Source of the DNA: Tessaracoccus lapidicaptus | Lineage (GTDB): Bacteria; Actinomycetota; Actinomycetes; Propionibacteriales; Propionibacteriaceae | Direction of reading: 5' to 3' | DNA length: 64,000 bases | Assembly: GCF_001693815.1 (NCBI RefSeq) | Contig: NZ_MBQD01000020.1 | Span: forward strand, 1 to 64,000 | Part shown: positions 42,826 to 53,574 of the stretch, piece by piece | Layout: each line of letters begins with the position of its first letter | Numbering within the stretch: position 1 is the stretch's first letter | Notes under the pieces: model-generated | What the model was told of the DNA's origin: nothing | What the model saw: the letters and a program-made list of their open reading frames with translations, nothing else | The model's database searches: none | Program-made: the position numbers and the translations under genes

Positions 42826-43809
42826 GTGAACGTCCCCCTCGTCGTCCTCGTGGGCCCCACCGCCACCGGCAAGTCGGGCCTCGCCGTCGACCTGGCACTC
42901 GAGCTGGCCGCGGCCGGCCGGCCCGCCGAGATCGTCAACGCGGACTCCATGCTCGTCTACCGCGGCATGGACATCGGCACGGCCAAGCCGACCAGGGCCG
43001 AACGGCGCGGGGTGCCGCATCACCTCATCGACATCTGGGACGTCACGGTGCGCGCCTCCGTGGCCGAGTTCCAGCTGCTGGCGCGGGAGACGATCGCGCG
43101 GCTGCGCGGGGCCGGCGTCATTCCGGTCATGGTCGGCGGATCGGCGCTGTACACCCGGGCCATCGTCGACCGGTTCGACTTCCCCGGCTCGGACCCGGAG
43201 GTGCGGGCCCACTGGGAGGCCGAGCTCGCGGCGGGCGGTCCGCACGCGCTGCATGCGAGGCTCGCTCAGCTGAGCCCGGAGTCCGCGACCCAGATCGAAC
43301 CCGGCAACGGCCGGCGGATCGTGCGGGCCCTGGAGATCGCCGAGCTCACCGGCGGTCATCGCGCGGAGCTGCCCCAGTGGACCTACGAGCTGCCGGGGGT
43401 GCACCAGTTCGGGCTCACCATGGACCGGGCGGACCTGGACCGCCGCATCGAGGAGCGCGTCGACGCCATGTGGCGCGCGGGGCTGGTCGACGAGGTGCGC
43501 GGCCTGGTGAGCGCCGGACTCCGCGACGGTCAGACGGCCGTGCGCGCCATCGGCTACCGTCAGGTCGTCGACTTCCTCGACGGCGCCTGCAGCGAGGACG
43601 AAGCCCGGGAGGCCGTCAAGCGAGCCACGCGCCAGTTCTTCCGCAAACAGCTCGGCTGGTACCGGCGAGACCCCCGCATCACGTGGCTCCCCGCAGGTGA
43701 CCCGATGAACGTGGGCCGCATCGTCGCCGCGCTACGATCGGACGACCAGGCGCAAGGAGGTCGGCATGCGGCGTTTCAGCTTCCACAAGGGCCACGGGAC
43801 CCGGAATGA
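42826..43809 (+). CDS. miaA: tRNA dimethylallyltransferase MiaA
   Basis: The 327-residue protein has the P-loop VLVGPTATGKSGLAVDLALE, then IVNADSMLVYRGMDIGTAKP, PHHLIDIWDV, VMVGGSALYTRAIVDRFDFP and QQ-type AIGYRQVVDFLDG. It transfers the isopentenyl group to A37 of tRNA, before MiaB. GTG start at 42826. The C-terminal 15 residues overlap the dapF start by 44 nt. Confidence 0.95.
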   Translation: MNVPLVVLVGPTATGKSGLAVDLALELAAAGRPAEIVNADSMLVYRGMDIGTAKPTRAERRGVPHHLIDIWDVTVRASVAEFQLLARETIARLRGAGVIPVMVGGSALYTRAIVDRFDFPGSDPEVRAHWEAELAAGGPHALHARLAQLSPESATQIEPGNGRRIVRALEIAELTGGHRAELPQWTYELPGVHQFGLTMDRADLDRRIEERVDAMWRAGLVDEVRGLVSAGLRDGQTAVRAIGYRQVVDFLDGACSEDEAREAVKRATRQFFRKQLGWYRRDPRITWLPAGDPMNVGRIVAALRSDDQAQGGRHAAFQLPQGPRDPE

Positions 43810-44584
43810 CTTCATCATCCTGGACGACTCCTACGGCATGCACGACATGCATCCCGAGTTCATCCGGGCGGTGTGTGACCGGCACGCCGGGATCGGCGCC
43901 GACGGCGTCATCCGTGTGGTGCGCGCGGGCAGCATCCGCGACTGGACGGGCGACCCGCATCTGTGGTTCATGGATTACTACAACGCCGACGGCTCCGTCG
44001 CGGAGATGTGCGGCAACGGCCTGAGGGTGTTCGCACGCCACCTCATCAACGAGCAGCTGGTCGACGCGGGCGCGTTCGACGTCGCCACCCGCGCGGGCGT
44101 CAAGCACGTGGAGGTCGCCCGCCACGGCCTCATCAGTACCGACATCGGCCGCGCTCTGGTGCTGCCCGACGACGTCACCGTGACCCTGGAGGACCGGTCT
44201 TGGCCCGTGGTGAAGGTCGACGTCGGCAACCCCCACGCCGTCGTGTTCCTGACCGACTCCGACGTCCTGGAGGATCTTGACCTGCACCGCGCGCCCCGCT
44301 GGTCCCCGGCGGAGGCGTACCCGCAGGGCGTCAACGTCGAGTTCGTGCGGGTCGACGCCCCCGACGCGCTGACCATGCGCGTGCACGAGCGGGGCGTGGG
44401 GGAGACCCTGAGCTGCGGCACCGGGGTCGTGGCGGTCGCCGCTGCCCACCGGGCGCGCGGCGGACACGAGGGGCCCGTGACGGTGCGCGTCCCGGGTGGA
44501 GAGCTGTCGGTCCAGTTCACCGGCGACGAGGCGCGGCTGACCGGACCCGCCGTCGTCATCGGCCGGGGCGAGTTCTGGATCTAG
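43766..44584 (+). CDS. dapF: Diaminopimelate epimerase
   Basis: The 272-residue protein has the two catalytic Cys: C82 in AEMCGNGLRVF and C217 in TLSCGTGVVAVA, plus FHKGHGTRNDFIILDD at the start and HAGIGADGVI. It converts LL- to meso-diaminopimelate for peptidoglycan and lysine. AAGGAGG precedes the ATG at 43766 by six bases, inside miaA. A meso- or LL-DAP wall chemistry cannot be decided from this gene alone. Confidence 0.95.
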   Translation: MRRFSFHKGHGTRNDFIILDDSYGMHDMHPEFIRAVCDRHAGIGADGVIRVVRAGSIRDWTGDPHLWFMDYYNADGSVAEMCGNGLRVFARHLINEQLVDAGAFDVATRAGVKHVEVARHGLISTDIGRALVLPDDVTVTLEDRSWPVVKVDVGNPHAVVFLTDSDVLEDLDLHRAPRWSPAEAYPQGVNVEFVRVDAPDALTMRVHERGVGETLSCGTGVVAVAAAHRARGGHEGPVTVRVPGGELSVQFTGDEARLTGPAVVIGRGEFWI

Positions 44585-44650
44585 CGTTATCCACAGGCGC
44601 GACCTCCGCGCTTGGGTAACCGGCCGCGGGCTGGGACAATGGGCGGCACG

Positions 44651-46117
44651 ATGACAGATCATTCCCTCGACGAGAACGTCGACGACCTCATGCCGGACCT
44701 CGACGGCGACGCCGGTGACTACCCCCAGGACGACTACGACGAACCCGACTACGACGGCGGTCAGGAGGACCTGGCGGCCCGCCGCTCGCTGCGACGCGTC
44801 GCGGGCATGCGCACCGAGCTCGAGGACGTCACGGAGGTCGAGTACCGCCAGCTGCGCCTCGAGCGGGTCGTGCTGGTCAGCGTGTGGACCAGCGGCACTC
44901 AGGAGGACGCGGACAACGCCATGGCCGAGCTGAAGCTGCTGGCCGAGACGGCCGGCTCCGAGGTGCTCGCGGGCCTGGTCCAGCGGCGCAGCCACGTGGA
45001 CCCGGCCACCTACATCGGCCGCGGCAAGGTCGAGGAGGTCGCGGACATGGTCCGCGCCACCGGCGCCGACACCGTCATCTGCGACGGCGAACTCGAGCCC
45101 GCGCAGCTGCGCAACCTGGAGGACCGCGTCAAGGTCAAGGTGGTGGACCGCACCGCGCTGATCCTCGACATCTTCGCGCAGCACGCCAAGAGCGCCGAGG
45201 GCAAGGCCCAGGTCGAGCTGGCGCAGCTGCAGTACCTCAAGCAGCGGCTCCGCGGCTGGGGTGGCAACCTGTCGCGCCAGGCGGGTGGCCGCGCGGCGGG
45301 CGGCGCCGGCATCGGCGGCCGCGGCCCTGGCGAGACGAAGATCGAGACGGACCGCCGGCGCATCCACACCCGGATCGCGCAGCTGCGCCGCAAGCTCCGC
45401 GAGATGGACGCCACGCGCGAGGGTAAGCGCGCCGAGCGGCGGCGCAACCAGGTGCCGTCGGTCGCCATCGTCGGCTACACCAACGCGGGCAAGTCGTCGC
45501 TGCTGAACCGGCTGACCGGGGCGGGGGTGCTCGTGGAGGACGCGCTGTTCGCGACTCTCGATCCCACCACCCGGCGCAGCGAGACCGCTGACGGCCGCGT
45601 CTACACCCTCACCGACACCGTCGGCTTCGTCCGGCACCTGCCGCACGACCTCGTGGAGGCGTTCCGGTCCACGCTGGAGGAATCGTCCCAGGCGGACCTG
45701 CTGGTCCACGTGGTCGATGCGTCGGACCCGGACCCGGAGGGACAGATCGGCGCCGTCCGCACAGTGCTCGCCGAGATCGGCGCCGCACAGGTGCCCGAGC
45801 TGCTGGTGCTCAACAAGGCCGACGCGGCCGACGAGACCACCATCCTGGCGCTGCGGGCCAACCACCCGGACGCCGTTGTGGTCTCCGCCCGGACGGGAGC
45901 CGGGCTGGACGAGCTGCGCGCCATCATCGAACAGCGCCTCCCGCAGCCGGAGGTCCGCATCACTGCCCTCGTCCCCTACGAGCGGGGGGACCTCGTGGAC
46001 CGGATCCACAAGACCGCGGTGATCGACTCGCTCGAGCACACGGCGGACGGTACTTTGGTGAGCGCCCGCGTGATGCCGGCTCTGGCCGACGAGTTGGCGG
46101 CCTTCGCCCGTGACTGA
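44651..46117 (+). CDS. hflX: GTPase HflX
   Basis: The 488-residue protein has an acidic N-terminal extension (residues 1-40), the HflX domain (VDPATYIGRGKVEEVADMVR, GGNLSRQAGGRAAGGAGIGG) and a Ras-like G domain: G1 GYTNAGKSSLLNRL, G3 DTVGFVRHLP, G4 NKAD. HflX splits stalled or hibernating ribosomes. ATG at 44651 is used, with upstream ATG/GTG codons possible. The dinG start overlaps its 3' end by 8 nt. Confidence 0.95.
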   Translation: MTDHSLDENVDDLMPDLDGDAGDYPQDDYDEPDYDGGQEDLAARRSLRRVAGMRTELEDVTEVEYRQLRLERVVLVSVWTSGTQEDADNAMAELKLLAETAGSEVLAGLVQRRSHVDPATYIGRGKVEEVADMVRATGADTVICDGELEPAQLRNLEDRVKVKVVDRTALILDIFAQHAKSAEGKAQVELAQLQYLKQRLRGWGGNLSRQAGGRAAGGAGIGGRGPGETKIETDRRRIHTRIAQLRRKLREMDATREGKRAERRRNQVPSVAIVGYTNAGKSSLLNRLTGAGVLVEDALFATLDPTTRRSETADGRVYTLTDTVGFVRHLPHDLVEAFRSTLEESSQADLLVHVVDASDPDPEGQIGAVRTVLAEIGAAQVPELLVLNKADAADETTILALRANHPDAVVVSARTGAGLDELRAIIEQRLPQPEVRITALVPYERGDLVDRIHKTAVIDSLEHTADGTLVSARVMPALADELAAFARD

Positions 46118-48098
46118 CCACGCCGCCATCCTGGCCGCCGCCGTCGGCGAGATCCACGGTCAGGCAAGGCCGGGGCAGCAGGTGATGGCGGACTCCGTGG
46201 CGCGCGCGTTGGACGACGGCGTGCACCTACTCATGCAGGCGGGCACGGGCACGGGCAAGTCCTTGGGCTACCTGGCCCCGGTGCTGGCCCGCTGCGTGGA
46301 CCGGGAGGAGCGCATCGTCGTCGCGACGGCGACCCTCGCCCTTCAGGCGCAGCTCGCGAGCAAGGACATCCCCACCGCGCTGGACGCCGTCGAGGCGGTC
46401 ACCGGGACGCGCCCCAAGGCGGCCATTCTCAAGGGCCGCACCAACTACGCCTGCCTCTACCGTGCTCGCTCCGGTGGGCCCGCGGAACAGGACAGCCTCG
46501 TGGGCAGCTCCGCCCTGGCGGAGGCCGTGTCCCCGAGCGCCGATGACGTGTCGCGGCTGGGAGCCGAGGTGCTCGCCCTGCGTGAGTGGGTCGAGGAGGA
46601 GGCCGAACGGAAGGGGCTCGCAGACCGCGACGACGCGCCCACGCACACGGCCCGGGCCTGGGCCCAGGTGTCGATCCCCACCCGGGAGTGCCTGGGCGTC
46701 GCGAACTGCCCCTTCGGCGCCGAGTGCTTCGTCGAGGCGTCGCGCGAGGAGGCCCGCAACGCGCAACTGGTGGTAACCAACCATGCGCTGCTGGCCATCA
46801 ACGCCATGCACGGCGGCACGGCGCTGCCCGAGCATGAGGCGCTGATCATCGACGAGGCCCACGAACTGGTCAGCCGGATCACCACCGCCGCCACCGACGA
46901 GCTCACGCCCGGCCTGGTCGAGCGGACCGCCCGGCGGGTCCTGACCTGGGTCGACGACGACCTCGGCGTCGACTTCCTCGACCAGGCGGACGTGTTGCGC
47001 CAGGCCCTGGCCGAGTCGGAGCTGGCGCGCATCACCGCCGGGTCCGCGCCGCTGGTCTACGCCGCGGCCCAGCTGCGCGACGTCGCGCGCAAGGTCGTGA
47101 GCGCGCTGGGCAAGGCCACCGACGACGCTGAGCGGACCCAGGCCGCGTCGGCCGTGAAGGAGGTCTTCGACATCGCGGAGCGGATCGCGAAGCTCTCGGA
47201 GGCGGACGTGGTGTGGGTGACGGAGTCGGAGGTGTTCGGCCGGTCGGCCTACGTGGCGCCGCTCAACGTCGCCGGCCTGCTGCGCAACCAGATCTTCGCC
47301 GAGACCCCGACGGTGCTGACGTCGGCCACCCTGGAGCTCGGCGGGTCGTTCGAGGCCGCCGCCAGCGCCGTGGGGCTGTCCTACGGGGATCGGCTGGAGG
47401 ACGGCCAGGAACCCCAGGACCAGTTCGCCTGGCGGGGGATCGACGTGGGGTCCCCGTTCGACTACCGGAGGCAGGGCATCCTCTACGTGGCCCGACGCCT
47501 GCCACCACCCGGCCGCGACGGGATGAGCGAGCAGACGCTCGCGGAGATCGCGCAGCTCATCTGGGCGGCGGAGGGGCGGACCCTGGGGTTGTTCGCGTCG
47601 CGCCGGGCGGCGGAGCAGGCGGCCGAGTACTGCCGCCGCGAGCTGCCCGACCTGCGGATCCTCTGCCAGGGTGACGCACAGTTGTCCGAGCTCACCCGCA
47701 CCTTCATCGCGGACCCGTCGGCGTCGCTGTTCGGCACCATGTCGCTGTGGCAGGGCGTGGACGTGCCGGGGGAGACGTGTCAGCTGGTCATCATCGACAA
47801 GATCCCGTTCCCGCGCCCGGACGACCCGCTCATGCAGGCCCGCAAGAAGGCCGTGGACGACGCCGGGGGCAACGGGTTCATGCGGGTGGCCGCGACGCAC
47901 GCGGCGCTCCTGCTGGCCCAGGGCGCGGGGCGCCTGATCCGGCGCTCCGAGGACCGCGGGGTCGTGGCGATGCTCGATCCGCGGCTGGTGACCGCCCGCT
48001 ACGGGGAGTACCTCAAGTCCTCGCTGCCCGGCTTCTGGACGACCACCGACGGCGACATCGCGGTCCAGGCGCTGCGCCGCCTCCGCGGAGCGGAGTAG
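46110..48098 (+). CDS. dinG: ATP-dependent helicase DinG
   Basis: The 662-residue protein is an XPD-like helicase: Walker A LMQAGTGTGKSLGYLAPVLA, a 4Fe-4S Cys set (TNYACLYR, then RECLGVANCPFGAEC), DEAH box LIIDEAHELVSR, GTMSLWQGVDVPGETCQLVI and GAGRLIRRSEDRGVVAMLDP. It unwinds D-loops, R-loops and damaged DNA. GTG start within hflX. Its 3' end faces lexA with a 15-nt gap. No SOS box was found before hflX or dinG. Confidence 0.94.
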   Translation: MTDHAAILAAAVGEIHGQARPGQQVMADSVARALDDGVHLLMQAGTGTGKSLGYLAPVLARCVDREERIVVATATLALQAQLASKDIPTALDAVEAVTGTRPKAAILKGRTNYACLYRARSGGPAEQDSLVGSSALAEAVSPSADDVSRLGAEVLALREWVEEEAERKGLADRDDAPTHTARAWAQVSIPTRECLGVANCPFGAECFVEASREEARNAQLVVTNHALLAINAMHGGTALPEHEALIIDEAHELVSRITTAATDELTPGLVERTARRVLTWVDDDLGVDFLDQADVLRQALAESELARITAGSAPLVYAAAQLRDVARKVVSALGKATDDAERTQAASAVKEVFDIAERIAKLSEADVVWVTESEVFGRSAYVAPLNVAGLLRNQIFAETPTVLTSATLELGGSFEAAASAVGLSYGDRLEDGQEPQDQFAWRGIDVGSPFDYRRQGILYVARRLPPPGRDGMSEQTLAEIAQLIWAAEGRTLGLFASRRAAEQAAEYCRRELPDLRILCQGDAQLSELTRTFIADPSASLFGTMSLWQGVDVPGETCQLVIIDKIPFPRPDDPLMQARKKAVDDAGGNGFMRVAATHAALLLAQGAGRLIRRSEDRGVVAMLDPRLVTARYGEYLKSSLPGFWTTTDGDIAVQALRRLRGAE

Positions 48099-48113
48099 CG
48101 GCGCAGCGGCGGC

Positions 48114-48848
48114 TCAGAGCTTGCGGAGGACGGCGACGACCTTGCCCATGATGGTGGCGTGCGTCCCATCGATGGGGGAGTAGTCCGGGTTGTGCGGCAT
48201 CAGCCAGACCTTCCCGTCCTGCCGCTTGAAGGTCTTGACCGTCGCCTCGTCATCGAGGAGGGCGGCGACGATGTCACCGTTGTGCGCGTCCGACTGCTGC
48301 CGGACCACCACCCAGTCGCCGTTGCAGATGGCGGCGTCGATCATCGAGTCGCCCCGGACCTCGAGCAGGAACACCTGCCCGTCGCCGACCAGTTGGCGCG
48401 GCAGCGCGAAGACGTCCTCGACCTGTTCCTGAGCCAGGATCGGGCCGCCGGCCGCGATGCGGCCGATGAGCGGGGCCGCGACCGAGGTGGGAGCGGCATC
48501 GAACGTCTGCGCCGAGTCCATGCCCTCGTCGCCCGGCAGCGTCACCACCACGGCACGGGGGCGGTTCGGATCCCGGCGGATGAAGCCCTTCTCCTCGAGG
48601 ACGTTGAGCTGGTAGGTCACGCTCGACGTGGACGCGAGGCCGGCCCGCGTGGCGACCTCCCGGATGCTGGGCGGATAGCCGACCTCGTCGATCGACTGCT
48701 TGACGACACGCAGGATGGCCATTTGCCGCCGCGTCAGTCCATGGGCGTCGACCGGCCCGTCCGGGAACGGCGCCATCGATCCGAGCTCAGCCTCGATGGC
48801 GGCGTTGGTGGGGCGCCCGCGACGGGGACGTTTCGTCTCATCAGCCAT
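48114..48848 (-). CDS. lexA: SOS repressor LexA
   Basis: The 244-residue protein has a basic tail, a winged HTH ([20 protein letters not shown], then [20 protein letters not shown]), the cleavage site A133-G134 in RIAAGGP, the catalytic S168 (RGDSMIDAA) and K205 (EATVKTFKR). It represses SOS genes until RecA triggers self-cleavage. Two LexA-box-like sites lie upstream, and a divergent SOS gene follows. Confidence 0.97.
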   Translation of the reverse strand: MADETKRPRRGRPTNAAIEAELGSMAPFPDGPVDAHGLTRRQMAILRVVKQSIDEVGYPPSIREVATRAGLASTSSVTYQLNVLEEKGFIRRDPNRPRAVVVTLPGDEGMDSAQTFDAAPTSVAAPLIGRIAAGGPILAQEQVEDVFALPRQLVGDGQVFLLEVRGDSMIDAAICNGDWVVVRQQSDAHNGDIVAALLDDEATVKTFKRQDGKVWLMPHNPDYSPIDGTHATIMGKVVAVLRKL

Positions 48849-48868
48849 GACCCCAGCCTACCCAGTGC

Positions 48869-48914
48869 CGGTACATGTGTTCGATAAGACACCCCGTGTC
48901 GAGCACATGCGCGA
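48869..48914 (-). promoter_or_regulatory. Two LexA-box-like sites upstream of lexA
   Basis: On the minus strand, TCGAACACATGTACCG (48884-48869) keeps one perfect half-site and a degenerate one. TCGAGCACATGCGCGA (plus-strand reading, 48899-48914) is a weaker copy with the same ACAT centre. The centres are 30 bp apart. The ACAT spacer also occurs in the mycobacterial lexA operator, which supports autoregulation. Confidence 0.6.
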
Positions 48915-48990
48915 AAAATGTCAGTGGTCCCCGGTGGACTCATCCCGTGCCCGATCGCGGGCACCGGATCGGACGGGTTCGCACAGGTGT

Positions 48991-49039
48991 TTGAATCGGC
49001 GCGTCGGATTCGCTACAGTTCAATCGAACAGACGTTCTA
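48991..49039 (+). promoter_or_regulatory. Promoter and SOS box of the gene divergent from lexA
   Basis: TTGAAT (48991-48996), a 17-bp spacer and TACAGT (49014-49019) form a near-ideal housekeeping promoter. TCGAACAGACGTTCTA (49024-49039) is a LexA box (11 of 12 fixed positions) covering the expected transcription start and touching the AGGAGG ribosome-binding site. Repression by LexA should be tight. Confidence 0.82.
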
Positions 49040-49049
49040 GGAGGTTGAC

Positions 49050-49379
49050 ATGACCGCGTCCGCCGCAGTCCGTTACCAGGTGATCGACGCCGGCCACCGT
49101 CGGCTGGTCACCGTGTCGCCCGCCGGGCGCCCAGAGCTGGGTGGCCCCGTCGCACGAGCCGCCCGCCCCGCGCTGCCGGGCCGGGTCCGCACCGCCTCCT
49201 CCTGTCGCGTGACTCGTCCGGTGTCCGGATGGATGGCGCTCAAGGTCGCCGGCGTCGGCATTCTCACGGCGGTGGGGATGGCCGTGGCGGGTCTGCAGTT
49301 CGCCGAGATGGCGTCGGCGGAGGCCCCCACGGGCTACGTGGCGGGAGACCCCGCCTGGGCGCACGTGTCCCAGCCCTGA
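49050..49379 (+). CDS. SOS-controlled small membrane protein in the chiZ/divS position
   Basis: The 109-residue protein has a basic N-terminus, one membrane helix (about residues 61-83, WMALKVAGVGILTAVGMAVA) and a short outer tail. It lies divergent from lexA and before nrdR, exactly where Mycobacterium has chiZ and Corynebacterium divS, both SOS-induced division inhibitors. The LysM domain of ChiZ is missing. A LexA box overlaps the promoter and a terminator follows, so it is a monocistronic SOS gene. A role in halting division is inference from position, topology and regulation. Confidence 0.8.
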   Translation: MTASAAVRYQVIDAGHRRLVTVSPAGRPELGGPVARAARPALPGRVRTASSCRVTRPVSGWMALKVAGVGILTAVGMAVAGLQFAEMASAEAPTGYVAGDPAWAHVSQP

Positions 49380-49398
49380 CGGCCCCTGCAGCACGCCG

Positions 49399-49434
49399 CG
49401 CCCACGACGATCTGGCCGAAAGTCGTGGGCGTTT
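49399..49434 (+). terminator. Rho-independent terminator
   Basis: CGCCCACGAC (49399-49408) pairs perfectly with GTCGTGGGCG (49422-49431), leaving a 13-nt loop and followed by TTT. It ends the transcript of the SOS gene before nrdR. Confidence 0.75.
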
Positions 49435-49468
49435 CGCGCTTGTATGTGGTGGCGCCGCGTCCTAGGCT

Positions 49469-49517
49469 TCCCTATATCTAGTAGTTCCAGCGGTGGGATT
49501 CCCCTACAAGTTGTGGT
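49469..49517 (+). promoter_or_regulatory. Possible NrdR boxes upstream of nrdR
   Basis: CCTATATCTAGTAG (within 49469-49484) resembles the NrdR consensus ACACTATATATAGTGT. A second, weaker site, CTACAAGTTGTGG (49504-49516), contains the palindrome ACAAGTTGT. The centres are about 33 bp apart, close to three helical turns, as in known NrdR operators. Only the first is reasonably convincing. Confidence 0.4.
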
Positions 49518-49576
49518 TAAGGCCACACAGTGGCAAGGTAGGGCCCCCGTCGCACACAGGGAAGGTCCGCTCGCCA

Positions 49577-50092
49577 ATGCACTGCCCGTTCTGCCGCCAT
49601 CTCGACACCAAGGTGTCGGATTCGCGGGCCACCGAGGATGGCTCGGCCATCCGCCGGCGGCGGGTGTGCCCCGCGTGCGAGCGGAAGTTCACCACCGTCG
49701 AGCAGATCGTGCTCACGGTCGTGAAGCGCTCGGGCGTCGTCGAGTCGTTCAACCGGGACAAGGTCATCCGGGGCGTGTCGAAGGCATGCAAGGGCCGGCC
49801 GGTGACGGCCGCGCAACTGGCCGCGCTGGCCCAGCGCGTGGAGGAGTCGCTGCGGTCCTCCGGCCAGGCCGAGATCCCGGCCGAGCAGATCGGGGTCGCC
49901 ATCCTCGGTCCGCTCGAGGAGCTCGACGAGGTGGCCTACCTGCGTTTCGCCAGCGTCTACAAGAACTACGACTCCGTCGACGACTTCCAGCGGGAGATCG
50001 ACGCGCTGAAGATCAGCGCGGCGGAGAAGGAACTCAGACGTGAGGTCGCCGCCATCGAGGTCGCGTCGGCCCAGGAGCCACTCATCAGCTGA
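49577..50092 (+). CDS. nrdR: Transcriptional repressor NrdR
   Basis: The 171-residue protein has the zinc ribbon C3-x2-C6...C31-x2-C34 ([34 protein letters not shown]) and an ATP-cone domain ([20 protein letters not shown], then [11 protein letters not shown]). It senses ATP/dATP and represses ribonucleotide reductase genes. ATG at 49577 is the natural start. It directly precedes nrdJ, its expected target, with a 58-nt gap. Confidence 0.96.
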   Translation: MHCPFCRHLDTKVSDSRATEDGSAIRRRRVCPACERKFTTVEQIVLTVVKRSGVVESFNRDKVIRGVSKACKGRPVTAAQLAALAQRVEESLRSSGQAEIPAEQIGVAILGPLEELDEVAYLRFASVYKNYDSVDDFQREIDALKISAAEKELRREVAAIEVASAQEPLIS

Positions 50093-50150
50093 GCCGCACG
50101 GCTCGGTTCGCCATTCATCACCACATCCAGGTAACAACGAGGGGAAGATC

Positions 50151-53003
<2,853 letters not shown>

Positions 53004-53035
53004 TCCGGTAGCCGGGTCCACCGGGACACCGTGAC

Positions 53036-53069
53036 GCGAGGGCGTCGGCCTCAGGGCCGGCGCCCTCGC
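53036..53069 (+). terminator. GC-rich terminator hairpin after nrdJ
   Basis: GCGAGGGCG (53036-53044) pairs perfectly with CGCCCTCGC (53061-53069), and CGGCC/GGCCG continues the stem around a TCAG loop. No U-run follows, which is usual for high-GC actinobacteria. Confidence 0.75.
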
Positions 53070-53139
53070 TGTCCGCCCCGGCGTTTGCCGCCGCTGGGCA
53101 CAATGGCAGCACCACCCACTGACATCGACGAGGAGCCAG

Positions 53140-53550
53140 ATGATCTCGGTTGCGACCGCCGAACGCCTCGACCGGGCGGGTGTCGCCTGGCACCCGGGAG
53201 AGGGGGACCGGTTCGTGGTGCGTGCCGCCGACCTGGCCGATGAGGTGTTCACGCTGGCCAACATGGTCGTCGAGGCCCGCGAATACCCGTCGGGGACGCT
53301 GCTTGCCTTCAACGGCACGACGGAGTGGGCGCTCGACTCGCTCCCCGCCAGCAAGGCGCTGTGGCTGCCCCGTGAGGATCAGCTGCGCGAGCTGCTCGGC
53401 GGCACCTTCCGGTCGATGTCGCGGGCTGCGTCGGGGGAGTTCTCCGTGGTCGTGGAGATCCCCGGGCAGCCGCCGCGGGCCTTCATCGCCTCGGACGCCG
53501 CCGAGGCCTACGCCGAGGCCCTGCTGGCGCTGGTCGCGGCAGCGGGGTGA
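53140..53550 (+). CDS. Conserved-looking hypothetical protein
   Basis: The 136-residue soluble protein reads ISVATAERLDRAGVAWHPGE, then LANMVVEAREYPSGTLLAFN, GTTEWALDSLPASKALWLPR and EDQLRELLGGTFRSM. The alternating strands and helices suggest a small alpha/beta domain. I do not recognise the family. ATG at 53140 follows GAGGAGCCAG. It is flanked by a terminator and by a convergent flavin oxidoreductase, so it is its own transcription unit. Confidence 0.75.
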   Translation: MISVATAERLDRAGVAWHPGEGDRFVVRAADLADEVFTLANMVVEAREYPSGTLLAFNGTTEWALDSLPASKALWLPREDQLRELLGGTFRSMSRAASGEFSVVVEIPGQPPRAFIASDAAEAYAEALLALVAAAG

Positions 53551-53574
53551 CCGGCGCCGCGACAGCGGTCGGGA

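Noticed and set aside
50093-50150. Cobalamin riboswitch before the B12-dependent nrdJ
   Set aside because: The gap is only 58 bases and shows no riboswitch core; control by NrdR is more likely.
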